NCBI RefSeq assembly: GCF_040529055.1
Contig: NZ_CP132342.1
Coordinates: 1,079,001 to 1,143,000 of the forward strand
Direction of reading: 5' to 3'
Source: Xanthomonas sontii
Lineage (GTDB): Bacteria > Pseudomonadota > Gammaproteobacteria > Xanthomonadales > Xanthomonadaceae
DNA length: 64,000 nt
In this document: piece by piece, positions 1 to 8,523 of the stretch
Numbering within the stretch: the stretch's first letter is position 1
Layout: each line of letters opens with the position of its first letter
The notes under the pieces: generated by a model
Databases searched by the model: none
The model's input: only the letters and a program-made list of their open reading frames with translations
Told to the model about the DNA's origin: nothing
Made by a program: the position numbers and the translations under genes

Positions 1-420
1 TCGGCACGCTCGGGCACATCGCAGGCCGCCACCATCCCAGTGTGGGCCGAGACGGAGTCGGCCAGCAGGGTGAGTCCGTCGATCTGCTCTTGGGTGATCC
101 AAAACCCGCTGTCATGTGTATCTGGCGTCGCCTCGGCGGTTGCAGAACGCCCGGCGCTGTACGTCGTGTCGATCCGCTGTGCTGGATAAGACAGCGCATG
201 CAGTACCAGATCCACCTGATCGGCCCAACATTTCCAGGCACAACGCCAGCTCGCCCATGCGCACCTTGGGCTCCGCAGCCCGCTCCTCGGCCTGCGTTCG
301 CGGCTGCGCCAGCCGGAGCAGGAACCGCACGTGATCGCGCAGCTTCGCCAGCCGGAACTGGCTGTCCTCCGGCAGGAAATAGCCGGGCATGTCTTCGTCG
401 TCCAAGCGATCGTGCGACAT
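1..420 (-). pseudogene. XAC0095-like protein, frameshifted and cut by window edge
   Basis: The first ~65 codons (from ATG at 420) read as a xanthomonad XAC0095-like small protein, with the segment MPGYFLPEDSQFRLAKLRDH near the start. After LALCLEML the frame is lost. Dropping one base from the CCC run at 224-226 restores a continuous frame that reads ADQVDLVLHALSYPAQR and then stays open through SGFWITQEQIDGLTLLADSV to base 1. This points to a single-base insertion, real or an assembly error. The function of the family is unknown. The gene continues beyond the window, so its length cannot be judged. The downstream half could also be a separate second domain. Confidence 0.6.
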
Positions 421-971
421 CGTTGCCTCCTCGTTCCATCAAGGGGTGCGCCCGCCAAGAACGGCGGACGGGAAGTCGGGAGGTTCGAAACCGCACGTAG
501 CCGGCGGGCATATTTCCCCGAAGGGTGTTGTATTAGCCGCCCTCCCGACGCAGGCATCGCGTCGGCTTGCGCTTGCAAGCATGCAGGCACAAAAAACCCA
601 CCGGTTTGTCGGAGGTGGGTACCGCTACGTGAGGAGTTTCGACGCTCCTTGGGTCAAGAGTGCGACTGGTCGGTGAGTGTGTCAATAGATGATATGTAAG
701 GCGTGAGCCAACCGACCCTCGAATCCAGTCAATCAGCCGTGTTGGCCATCTGATATGTTATTGCTCAGGCTTGCTAATGGGGCTGCAGGGCTGAATATGC
801 TTGTGGCGAGGGTTTTGGGCCAGTGTTCGTTTTACGGAAACAGTAAATGCGGACGTGTAGGTTTTGGGTTTGAAGAAAAGGTAGGCCTAGTGAAGTATCT
901 GGCTTGATTGAGAGACCGTTACGTTAGACATGTCTCAATACAGGAACGCATCAAGGAAAGGAGTTTGAAAA
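421..971. other. Intergenic region upstream of helicase gene
   Basis: No credible coding sequence is seen. It holds a minus-strand hairpin plus T-run at 590-620, a second hairpin at 632-649 (AGGAG...CTCCT), and from about 700 onward AT-richer sequence leading into the helicase gene. A 10-bp palindrome AGACATGTCT lies at 926-935, about 36 bases before the helicase start, and a good ribosome binding site (AAAGGAG) precedes the ATG. No confident sigma70 promoter could be picked. Confidence 0.5.
590..620 (-). terminator. Rho-independent terminator or attenuator, minus strand
   Basis: On the minus strand a 7-bp stem (ACCCACC/GGTGGGT, 11-nt loop) is followed at once by six T. It lies ~170 bases upstream of the XAC0095-like start and has no gene before it, so it may end a short untranslated RNA or act as a leader attenuator. 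The hairpin at 632-649 would belong to the same transcript. Confidence 0.6.
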
Positions 972-3920
972 ATGGACATCGACTATGACTTTTATGCGAA
1001 GAATGAGGTCTATAAAAGCTGGGCCGACCATCGGCTAATCTTTAAGGTTGCGAATGGTAAGACGGGCTTAAAAGGTTTCAGGTTGCCTCAAAGAGCAGCC
1101 GCATTCGCTGTCCTATCTCATCTCGATATGTCGCCTACAAAACCGGCAACTGTTGTGATGCCAACAGGAACCGGAAAGACCGACACCATCTTCGCACTTA
1201 TGTTGGCAGGGCTGTTCAAGCGAACGCTTCTCGTCGTTTCATCGGATGCCCTGCGCTCACAAATGAGCGAGCGTCTTGAGTCCCTGGCGACGTTAAGGCT
1301 GATCGAAGTTGTAACAGACGAGTTGCTTTCGCCTAAGGTTCATTTGGCAGCAGGCTTAAGTGGTGCGTTCGATCTAGGTGCGATAGAAGGAGCAAATGTC
1401 ACAGTCACAACTCCGGATACCCTGGCTCTACTTCAGACGGATGAACTACGGGAAGTCATGGGGTTTTTCACTCATGTCGTATTTGATGAGGCTCATCATG
1501 TGGTTGCCGAAACTTGGGAGCGCATTAGAGCTGCTGCCGATGGCAAGCCGGCTCTATACTTCACTGCTACTCCGTTTCGACTGGATGACCAGCGTATAAG
1601 CGGAAAAATCGTGTTTAACTACACGCTAAGGCAAGCCCAGCGCGATGGCTATTTCCAAGAAATTGAGTTCCATCCCATACGTGAATACCGGGAGGATATG
1701 GCTGACGAAGCTATCGCCAAAAAGGCTGTCGCTCTTCTTCAGCAGGACCTTAGGGATGGTTTTGATCACATCTTATTAGCGCGATGTTCGGGGATAGAGA
1801 AAGCCAATAGCGTCGCGGCCATCTATGCGAGACTGTCGGATGGGACAGACCTCAATCCTGCGCTGTTGCACAACAAGGTTAAGGGCCTCGCTGAAAGAAG
1901 AAAGGACGTTATTAACCGTAAGTGCAGAATTATCATTTGTGTAAACATGCTAGGGGAAGGATTCGATCTTCCTGAGCTCAAGCTCGCGGCAATCCATGAT
2001 CAACACCGCAGTCCCGCTGTGACCCTGCAGTTCATCGGGCGTCTAACACGAGTCTCATCTAAGTTGGGACCAGCAAAGTTCATAGCTAACATCGCCAACC
2101 AACGTATCGACGGAGAGATGCAGGCACTTTACGCTTCCGATGCGGACTGGGGCATGATTATTCGCGAAGTAAGTGAAACTAAGATTGGGAGAGAACTGGA
2201 ACGCCAAGAGTTTGAGGCGAAGTTCGAAGGAAATGACGACGCGGAGAAGATTGTTTCGCTCAACCCGAAACCAAACACGAGTGCGATTGCCTATCGCGTA
2301 AATCCTTCAGGATGGATGCCAAGTAATGTTGCAAAGCTGAGAGGACGGGGCGAGACGCTGGAGTTAAGTTCGGTCGGCGGTGACGATTCTATCGTCATGG
2401 CTGTAACCAAGCAGGCTGTTCCGGTGGAGTGGGCAGATAGCGCCTCCGTCATGACGACGACATGGAATCTCTACCTTGCATACTACAGACAAGTAGACAA
2501 GACGCTCTTTGCAACTTGCTCTGGCGATGAGGCACAGCTTGGGCGCTTTGTCGGCCTCATTGCTCCAGAAGCTCCAAGAATTCGTGATGACGCGGTGTTT
2601 CGTATTCTCAGTGGAATTGACCTTCTCAAGCTTCAGAACGTTGGGCTGATGCGAGGTGGCCGGGAAGTTCGATTCACCATGCATGTAGGTCAGGACGTTA
2701 ACTCTGTGATGGAAGACTTGGAGAACGGAACGTCTGCCAAGACAAATGTGTTCGCAGTGGGGCACGCCAATGGAGAGAAAACGACTGCTGGATGCTCTAC
2801 AAAAGGGAAGCTATGGAGAATGGATGATTCGGCAATTGATGAATGGATCAAATGGTGTGACCAAGTCTCAGCCAAGATCAATGATCAGAACATTGATACG
2901 TCCGACATCCTTAAAAATGTCCTCCGAAGCGAGAGGATAAAGAATGTTTGGCCTGAAGGACTGTTCTTTGCTGACTGGCCAGATCAACTCATGATCGAGA
3001 CTGAGAGCAGGTGTACTATCACCGTCAACTCGGCTTCATACTCAATTACAGATCTGACGCTTGGGGCCCCGGTCTACGAAGCGCCGGCAATTTTGGCCGT
3101 GCCCCTCATAGCTTCACCGGAAGGAGAGCAAGAGCAAGAGTTGTTGAAAATAAAGATCACGCTTGGGGAAGACGGATACTCATATTCTGCGCCAAATTCC
3201 ACTTTCACGGTGGGTGTAAAAAAACAGAGACTTGATGAGTATCTTAATAATGCGCGCCTGAGGCTGCTATCTGCTGATGGCTCAGTAATTATTGGAAACT
3301 ACAGGATCTATTCGCCTGGCAGTCTCAATGTAAAACTTCCTTGGAATCACCTGGAGAGTTGGGTGTGGACTGATGTAGACATCAGCAGGGAGTCCATGAT
3401 GGATCGAAACGACCTCGCTAGTGTTCAGGGACACACGTTCAGAGAGATTGCACCTCACTACGACATAGTCTTCGATGATGACGGAGCCGGTGAGGTGGCA
3501 GATCTGGTTGCCGTGCGGGTCCTGGATCAATGGATAGAGGTTGACTTCTATCACTGCAAGTACTGCAAGTCTGGCCAAGCTCCGGGTGGTCGTATCGAGG
3601 ATGCCTATGTGGTAACCGGACAGGCAAGTCGATCTGTGAAATGGCACGCGAGGGGTCAAAAACTGTTCCAGCGGCTAATGGACCGGTACAGAAAGTCTGT
3701 AAGCAAGGGAAGGAATCGTCTCCTTAAAGGATCGCCTGAGGTCCTCGACTTGCTGCGCAGGAAAGCTAGAGACATGGAAGTTCGGATCGGCTTTGTCATT
3801 GTGCAGCCCGCCATTTCTCTGCAGAGCAATCTGGATGAAGTGTTGGCAGTACTCGGCACGAGCTACGTGTACATCAAGAGCATTGCCAACGCCAGACTAC
3901 GCGTGATCTGTAGTCCTTAA
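972..3920 (+). CDS. SF2 DEAD/DEAH-box helicase with C-terminal nuclease-like domain
   Basis: This 982-residue protein shows Walker A MPTGTGKT (63-70), DEAH (172-175), motif III TATP (198-201), motif V GEGFDLP (328-334) and motif VI QFIGRLTR (353-360), so the ATPase core is complete. Near the C-terminus D844, then E856-V-D-F-Y-H-C-K863, fits a PD-(D/E)xK nuclease of the kind fused to defence helicases. The middle ~450 residues are unassigned. The start is set by AAAGGAG just upstream of the ATG. Base composition is clearly lower in GC than the rest of the window and codon use differs, which suggests horizontal transfer. The gene stands alone, between a frameshifted gene and a decayed dehydrogenase. 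A role in phage or foreign-DNA defence is inferred; it could also be a repair enzyme. Confidence 0.85.
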   Translation: MDIDYDFYAKNEVYKSWADHRLIFKVANGKTGLKGFRLPQRAAAFAVLSHLDMSPTKPATVVMPTGTGKTDTIFALMLAGLFKRTLLVVSSDALRSQMSERLESLATLRLIEVVTDELLSPKVHLAAGLSGAFDLGAIEGANVTVTTPDTLALLQTDELREVMGFFTHVVFDEAHHVVAETWERIRAAADGKPALYFTATPFRLDDQRISGKIVFNYTLRQAQRDGYFQEIEFHPIREYREDMADEAIAKKAVALLQQDLRDGFDHILLARCSGIEKANSVAAIYARLSDGTDLNPALLHNKVKGLAERRKDVINRKCRIIICVNMLGEGFDLPELKLAAIHDQHRSPAVTLQFIGRLTRVSSKLGPAKFIANIANQRIDGEMQALYASDADWGMIIREVSETKIGRELERQEFEAKFEGNDDAEKIVSLNPKPNTSAIAYRVNPSGWMPSNVAKLRGRGETLELSSVGGDDSIVMAVTKQAVPVEWADSASVMTTTWNLYLAYYRQVDKTLFATCSGDEAQLGRFVGLIAPEAPRIRDDAVFRILSGIDLLKLQNVGLMRGGREVRFTMHVGQDVNSVMEDLENGTSAKTNVFAVGHANGEKTTAGCSTKGKLWRMDDSAIDEWIKWCDQVSAKINDQNIDTSDILKNVLRSERIKNVWPEGLFFADWPDQLMIETESRCTITVNSASYSITDLTLGAPVYEAPAILAVPLIASPEGEQEQELLKIKITLGEDGYSYSAPNSTFTVGVKKQRLDEYLNNARLRLLSADGSVIIGNYRIYSPGSLNVKLPWNHLESWVWTDVDISRESMMDRNDLASVQGHTFREIAPHYDIVFDDDGAGEVADLVAVRVLDQWIEVDFYHCKYCKSGQAPGGRIEDAYVVTGQASRSVKWHARGQKLFQRLMDRYRKSVSKGRNRLLKGSPEVLDLLRRKARDMEVRIGFVIVQPAISLQSNLDEVLAVLGTSYVYIKSIANARLRVICSP

Positions 3921-4010
3921 GTCAGATTTTCCGGCTTGATGACCAGAAGTTTTGAGTAGCATCATTCTTCGTATCCCAAATCACCACTCTAAGGAGATTG
4001 GACCTGAAGA

Positions 4011-4052
4011 ATGGCTTTCCGAAGAACAGGTCGTGATGAGATATCTCTTTAG
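4011..4052 (+). other. 13-codon reading frame, possible remnant of a truncated gene
   Basis: ATG at 4011 has AAGGAG 14 bases upstream but stops after 13 codons (MAFRRTGRDEISL). It sits where the AT-richer island gives way to GC-rich host sequence (about 4060-4100). It could be the 5' end of a second island gene lost at the junction, or chance. The rest of 3921-4101 shows nothing else. Confidence 0.2.
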
Positions 4053-4101
4053 TTGGCCTACGCCTACGACGCCTGCAGGCGGCGGCACGACCGCTTCGCA
4101 A

Positions 4102-4416
4102 TCAGAACGCCACGCCCGCCAGCGTGCACGCCACGTCCCACAACCGCGCGGCCACCTGCGGGTCGCGCGCCTGCCCGGCGATCCTGGCCGGAGCCGGGTT
4201 GCCTTTCAGCTCGAACAGGCCGTCGGGCCCGTAGTACCCGCCGGGCTGAGCGTTCGGCGAGGTGGCAGCGTGGAGCGTGGGCAGGGCACCGGCGGCGGCG
4301 GACTGGGTGATCCATGCGCCCAGCCACTGCGTCGCCGCGCCGATCGCGGTGCGGCGACCGTCCACCGCCGGGCCATTGGCGATCAGCACGCGCGATCCGG
4401 ACCAGCGCGGCCGCAT
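4102..4416 (-). pseudogene. C-terminal remnant of short-chain dehydrogenase
   Basis: The frame reads LIANGPAVDG, then GAWITQSAAAGALPTLHAAT, GGYYGPDGLFELKG and ARDPQVAARLWDVA, which matches the last third of protochlorophyllide-reductase-like SDR oxidoreductases. The Rossmann fold, the catalytic Ser and the YxxxK region are missing. Only about 20 bases separate it from the stop of the upstream VOC gene, so the 5' part was deleted. It borders the AT-rich helicase patch on its other side, so the deletion may date from insertion of that patch. Not expected to be active. Confidence 0.65.
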
Positions 4417-4438
4417 CGCCGCGCGTGCGCAGTGGACA

Positions 4439-4789
4439 TCAGCCCTCGCACCACACCGCCAGCTCGTAGCCGTCGCGGTCGGCGAAGTGGAAGCGGCGCC
4501 CGCCTGGGAAGTCGAACAGCGGGCGCACGATGCGGCCGCTGGCGGCTTCGATGCGCGCCTGGGTGGCGGCGAGGTCGTTGGAGTACAGCACCACCAGGGC
4601 GCCGCCGGGCTGCGGCGTGCCGTGGAAGAAGCCGCCGCTCAGGCGGCCGTCACGGAATTCACAGTAGTCCGGGCCGTAGTCCTGGAAGGTCCAGTCGAAG
4701 GCCTGGCCGTAGAAGGCCTTGGCCGCGGTGATCGAGGCGACGGCGAATTCCAGATAGTCGATGCGGTGATGCTGTTCGGCGCGGGACAT
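4439..4789 (-). CDS. VOC family protein (glyoxalase/bleomycin resistance fold)
   Basis: A 116-residue single-domain VOC protein. It opens with RIDYLEFAV and KAFYGQAFDW (first beta-alpha-beta module) and ends with FHFADRDGYELAVWCEG (the Glu-containing C-terminal module). Such proteins are metal-dependent lyases, dioxygenases or binding proteins; the substrate here is unknown. AAAGGA ahead of the ATG supports the start. It lies just downstream of an AraC-type regulator gene whose reading frame runs into it, so the two are probably co-transcribed. The SDR remnant follows. Confidence 0.85.
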   Translation of the reverse strand: MSRAEQHHRIDYLEFAVASITAAKAFYGQAFDWTFQDYGPDYCEFRDGRLSGGFFHGTPQPGGALVVLYSNDLAATQARIEAASGRIVRPLFDFPGGRRFHFADRDGYELAVWCEG

Positions 4790-5582
4790 GGGCGGTTCCT
4801 TTGGACGGGGCGCCAGTATCGACCACGGTGCGGCTGCCGACTTGGCGAAAACGGCCAGCTAAGCGCGCGTGCCGCTGCACCAGGTCGCGCGGGCGCAGGC
4901 CGGTCAGTTGCCGGCTGTCGCGCACCAGGTGCGGGGCGTCGCCGTAGCCGGCTTCGAGGGCGGCCGCGGTCAGGCTGGGATGCTGGCGGACCAGGCCCAG
5001 GAAGCGTTGCAGGCGCAGGATGCGCTCCAGGGTCTTGGCGCCGTAGCCGAACGCGTCGTGGCTGCGTCGCCGCAAGGTGCGTTCGCTGACGCCCAGCGCA
5101 TGGGTCAGCGAGTCCAGCCGCGGCATTGCGTCGCCGGCGAGTTGTGCGAACAGCCAGGCCATCGCGGAGTCGCGGTGCAGCGGCCGGCTCGCGCACAGCG
5201 TGTGCAAAGCCGTCAGCGGATCGGCGGTGTCTTCCATCCGTGCCTGCCAGTCGCGGCCGCGGACGCCCCACAGCGCCTCCAGCGGCACACGCTGGTCTGC
5301 AATGGCGTGTAGCGGCACGCCGAGCAGGCTGGCGCCGGCACCGGCGGCCAGGCGCACGCCGGCGAGCACGCTGCCTGGCGCCAATCTGGCATCGGTGGCG
5401 CGGCGGTCCGGCCCGGCGACGAACAGGGCGCGGCCGTCCCAGATCAGGTCGACGCAGCCATCCGGCAGCACCTGCGTCGCGGCGGTCTCGGCTTCGCCCT
5501 GGCGGAATCGCCAACTGCAGCGCAGGCGGTCGCGCAGCGCCGGTGGGGCGTCGGCTTCGGCGTAGCGGGAGGGCAGGGACAC
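4659..5582 (-). CDS. AraC family transcriptional regulator
   Basis: The N-terminal half has the YxE..PP..L..W.F pattern with LPDGCVDLIWDG, typical of AraC regulators with a DUF6597-type sensor domain. The C-terminal half holds the double helix-turn-helix (LTHALGVSERTLRRR, then AAALEAGYGDAPHLVRDSRQ). Conserved sequence ends near codon 240 (about 4860). The open frame then continues 65 codons and overlaps the VOC gene by 131 bases in another frame. That tail has the look of shadow translation, so the native stop may have been lost by an indel. A start at 5582 is plausible. It probably controls the adjacent VOC gene. Confidence 0.8.
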   Translation of the reverse strand: MSLPSRYAEADAPPALRDRLRCSWRFRQGEAETAATQVLPDGCVDLIWDGRALFVAGPDRRATDARLAPGSVLAGVRLAAGAGASLLGVPLHAIADQRVPLEALWGVRGRDWQARMEDTADPLTALHTLCASRPLHRDSAMAWLFAQLAGDAMPRLDSLTHALGVSERTLRRRSHDAFGYGAKTLERILRLQRFLGLVRQHPSLTAAALEAGYGDAPHLVRDSRQLTGLRPRDLVQRHARLAGRFRQVGSRTVVDTGAPSKGTAHVPRRTASPHRLSGIRRRLDHRGQGLLRPGLRLDLPGLRPGLL

Positions 5583-5658
5583 GGGCGGTCGGTGTGCAGC
5601 GGGCGTGCCGCCACGGTAGCAGAGCCCAAGGGCGCCGCTGACGCGCGGCCGTGCGCGG

Positions 5659-6627
5659 CTACCGCTCCGAGGGCCCGCTCTCGTCGTAGCCGCGCGGGGT
5701 GAACAGGTCCGGCTGGATCAGCTCGATGAAGGCGCGTGCCTGCGGCGACAGGTACTTGCCCTTGCGCACCACCACGCCGTAGCTGCGCGCCGGGAAGTAG
5801 TCGCCCAGGGCGCGGGTGGCCAGGCGCGCGCGGTCGGCGTCGGTGAGGCAGATCGAACTGACGATGGACACGCCCATGCCCATCGCCACGTACTGCTTGA
5901 TCACTTCCCAGCCGCCGACCTCCAGCGCCACGGTGTAGGGCACGCGCGCCTGCTGGAACACCAGGTCGACCAGGCGGTAGGTGACCTGGCGCCGCGGCGG
6001 CAGGATCAGCGGGTACGGCGACAGGTCCTCCAGGGTCAACTTCGGCTTGCGGGCCAGCGGATGGTCGTGCGGGGCGATCAGCAACTGTTCGAAGCGGTAC
6101 ACCGGGGCGTAGCTGAGGTCGGCCGGCACGTCGAGCATCGAGCCGACCGCCAGGTCCACCGCGTCCTCGCGCAGCAGGTCGGTGCCGTCGGCGCTGATCG
6201 CGTTGTGCAGGGTCAGCCGCACCTGCGGGTGGCGGGCGCGGAAGGCCTCCACGATCTTCGGCAGCAGGTAGAGGATGGTGGAACTGTTGGCGGCGACGTT
6301 GAGTTCGCCGGCGTCCAGCCCGCGCGCCTTCTCGCGGAAGTCGGCCTCCAGCCGGTCCAGGCTCTCCACCAGCGGCTGCGCCATCTCGTACAGCAACTGG
6401 CCCTCGCGGCTGGGCACCAGGCGCCGGCCGCTGCGCTCGAACAACACCACCCCCAGTTCGCGTTCCAGCGCCTGCAACTGCAGGGTCACCGCCGGCTGGC
6501 TGACGAACAAGGCCTCCGCGGCCCGCGACACCGCGCCCAGGCGCACCGTCTGGCAGAACGCGCGCAGCGGCTTGAGCCGGTCGGATTTGTAGGGAAATCG
6601 CGGGGTTGCGGCGTTGCTCGTAGCCAT
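5659..6627 (-). CDS. LysR family transcriptional regulator (CysB-like)
   Basis: A 322-residue LysR protein. The winged HTH at about residues 15-75 includes VSRAAEALFVSQPAVTLQLQ, and a full LysR substrate-binding domain follows with LPPRRQVTYRLVDLVF and MGMGVSIVSSI. The ATG at 6627 is preferred because the HTH begins about 20 residues after it; longer readings only add shadow sequence. It is divergent from aceB with a 108-base gap that contains two perfect inverted repeats. It therefore probably regulates the glyoxylate shunt and itself. The ligand is unknown. Confidence 0.9.
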   Translation of the reverse strand: MATSNAATPRFPYKSDRLKPLRAFCQTVRLGAVSRAAEALFVSQPAVTLQLQALERELGVVLFERSGRRLVPSREGQLLYEMAQPLVESLDRLEADFREKARGLDAGELNVAANSSTILYLLPKIVEAFRARHPQVRLTLHNAISADGTDLLREDAVDLAVGSMLDVPADLSYAPVYRFEQLLIAPHDHPLARKPKLTLEDLSPYPLILPPRRQVTYRLVDLVFQQARVPYTVALEVGGWEVIKQYVAMGMGVSIVSSICLTDADRARLATRALGDYFPARSYGVVVRKGKYLSPQARAFIELIQPDLFTPRGYDESGPSER

Positions 6628-6637
6628 GACGTGATAG

Positions 6638-6683
6638 ATATAAATCTTATTTATATAAAGCATTGACAAAACTGCTTTGTCAA
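6638..6683. promoter_or_regulatory. Divergent lysR/aceB control region with two perfect inverted repeats
   Basis: ATATAAAT-CTT-ATTTATAT occupies 6638-6656 and TTGACAAA-ACTGC-TTTGTCAA occupies 6663-6683; both are perfect 8-bp dyads. Read on the minus strand, the second dyad supplies TTGACA and the first supplies a TTTATA-like -10, giving a plausible lysR promoter that overlaps both dyads. Such an arrangement suits autoregulation by the LysR protein. Confidence 0.6.
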
Positions 6684-6735
6684 ATACATGCGTCGGCAGC
6701 ACGGTGGAGCCCCGGAAACATCGAGGAATCCCCAC

Positions 6736-8379
6736 ATGTCCGCCCCCGCTTTCGCCACCGCTCCCGACCCGTCCACGCGCTCCACGCCGGGTATCGCGCT
6801 CACTGCTTCGCTGGCCGGCCAGGACGCACTGCTGCCGCCGCCGCTGCTGGCCCTGCTGGTGTCGCTGCACCGGTCGATCGAGCCGGAGCGGCAGGCGCGG
6901 CTGGCCGCGCGGCGCGAGCGCCAGGCGTTCTTCGACGCCGGCGGCCTGCCGGACTTCCGCGACGACACCCGCGCGATCCGCGACGGCGACTGGCAGGTGG
7001 CGCCGCTGCCCGAGGCGCTGCAGGACCGCCGGGTCGAGATCACCGGCCCGACCGATCCGAAGATGGTCATCAACGCGCTGAACTCCGGCGCCAAGGTGTA
7101 CATGGCCGACTTCGAGGATTCGACCGCGCCGACCTGGCGCAACCTGGTCGCCGGCCAGCGCGCGCTGGCCGAGGCGGTGGCCGGGACCCTGACCTTCACC
7201 GCGCCGGCCGCGCGCGACGGCAGCCCGGGCAAGCGCTATACGTTGCGGCCCTACGAGGAGCAGGCGGTGCTGATCGTGCGCCCGCGCGGCTGGCACCTGG
7301 ACGAGAAGCACGTGCTGGTCGATGGCCAGCCGCTGGCCGGCGGCCTGTTCGATGCGGCGCTGTTCGCCTTCCACAACGGCCGCGCGCTGCAGGCCAAGGA
7401 CCGCGGTCCGTATCTGTACCTGCCCAAGCTGCAGTCGATGGAGGAAGCGGCGCTGTGGGAGACCGCGCTGGCCCACATCGAGGATATGCTCGGCCTGCTG
7501 CAGGGCCAGATCAAGGTCACCGTGCTGATCGAGACGCTGCCGGCGGTGTTCGAGATGGACGAGATCCTGCATGCGCTGCGCGGGCGCATCGTCGGCCTGA
7601 ACTGCGGCCGCTGGGACTACATCTTTTCCTACCTGAAGACCTTCCGCCGGCATCCGGACCGGGTGCTGCCCGAACGCGGCCAGGTGACCATGACCCAGCC
7701 GTTCCTGAAGGCCTACTCGGAACTGCTGATCCGCACCTGCCACCGCCGTGGCGCGCATGCGATGGGCGGCATGGCCGCGCAGATTCCGATCGGCCACGAC
7801 GAGGCGGCCAACGAGCAGGCGATGGCGCGGGTGCGCGCGGACAAGCTGCGTGAAGTCACCGCCGGCCACGACGGCACCTGGGTGGCGCACCCGGCGCTGA
7901 TCCCGATCGCCCGCGCCGTGTTCGACGAGCACATGCGCACGCCGAACCAGCACGCGGTGCGCCGCGATGACGTGCAGGCCGACCGCGACACGCTGATCGC
8001 CCCGTCCACCGGCACCATCACCCGCGCCGGCTTCGAGGGCAACATCGAAGTGTGCGTGCGCTACCTGGCGGCGTGGCTGGACGGCAACGGCTGCGTGCCG
8101 ATCCACCACCTGATGGAGGACGCCGCCACCGCCGAGATCAGCCGCAGCCAGTTGTGGCAGTGGCTGCACGTGGGCGGCCTGCACCTGGACGACGGCACCG
8201 CCATCGACTTCGCCCTGTTCGACGCCTGCCTGCGGCAGTTGCCGGCACGGCTGGGCGAGCGCGCGCTGCTGCCAGGCGGGGCGCGCGTGGACGAGGCCAT
8301 CGCGCTGCTGGATCGGCTGACGCGCGACGAGGCGTTGGCCGACTTCCTCACCTTGCCGGCCTATCAGTTGATCGATTGA
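6736..8379 (+). CDS. aceB: Malate synthase A
   Basis: A 547-residue protein, normal for malate synthase A. It condenses glyoxylate with acetyl-CoA to malate in the glyoxylate shunt. Diagnostic segments are GPTDPKMVINALNSGAKVYM, the malate synthase signature VGLNCGRWDYIFSYLKTF, and MTQPFLKAYSELLIRTCHRR with GGMAAQIP. ATG 6736 has GAGGAA upstream; an earlier in-frame start only adds promoter sequence. It is followed 144 bases later by aceA and faces a LysR regulator. The pair lets the cell grow on acetyl-CoA, including that released by the aromatic pathways further along the window. Confidence 0.96.
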   Translation: MSAPAFATAPDPSTRSTPGIALTASLAGQDALLPPPLLALLVSLHRSIEPERQARLAARRERQAFFDAGGLPDFRDDTRAIRDGDWQVAPLPEALQDRRVEITGPTDPKMVINALNSGAKVYMADFEDSTAPTWRNLVAGQRALAEAVAGTLTFTAPAARDGSPGKRYTLRPYEEQAVLIVRPRGWHLDEKHVLVDGQPLAGGLFDAALFAFHNGRALQAKDRGPYLYLPKLQSMEEAALWETALAHIEDMLGLLQGQIKVTVLIETLPAVFEMDEILHALRGRIVGLNCGRWDYIFSYLKTFRRHPDRVLPERGQVTMTQPFLKAYSELLIRTCHRRGAHAMGGMAAQIPIGHDEAANEQAMARVRADKLREVTAGHDGTWVAHPALIPIARAVFDEHMRTPNQHAVRRDDVQADRDTLIAPSTGTITRAGFEGNIEVCVRYLAAWLDGNGCVPIHHLMEDAATAEISRSQLWQWLHVGGLHLDDGTAIDFALFDACLRQLPARLGERALLPGGARVDEAIALLDRLTRDEALADFLTLPAYQLID

Positions 8380-8380
8380 T

Positions 8381-8420
8381 GGGAAGCCGGGAATGGGGAT
8401 TCGGGAATGGGGAATCGTGA
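8381..8420. repeat. GGGAATGGGGATTCGGG-type intergenic repeat
   Basis: Between aceB and aceA is a run of GGGAATGGGGATTCGGGAAT-like units. Similar units recur at about 33926-33951 and 54421-54455. Known only as low-complexity intergenic repeats in this group; no function is evident. Confidence 0.55.
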
Positions 8421-8523
8421 AAGCGGTCTCCCTGCATCGGATTCCTTCCGTGTCTGCCAACGCTGTCTATCCGACCACACCCCCACCGTTTCATCGCTGC
8501 ATCCATTTCGAGGAGAACGCCAG

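Noticed and set aside
42..500. 152-codon plus-strand frame at the window start
   Set aside because: It is antisense to the XAC0095-like gene and has a shadow-like composition.
6651..8460. The LysR frame extended upstream to give a 933-residue protein
   Set aside because: The extension is antisense to aceB and lacks any domain. The LysR HTH begins right after the ATG at 6627.
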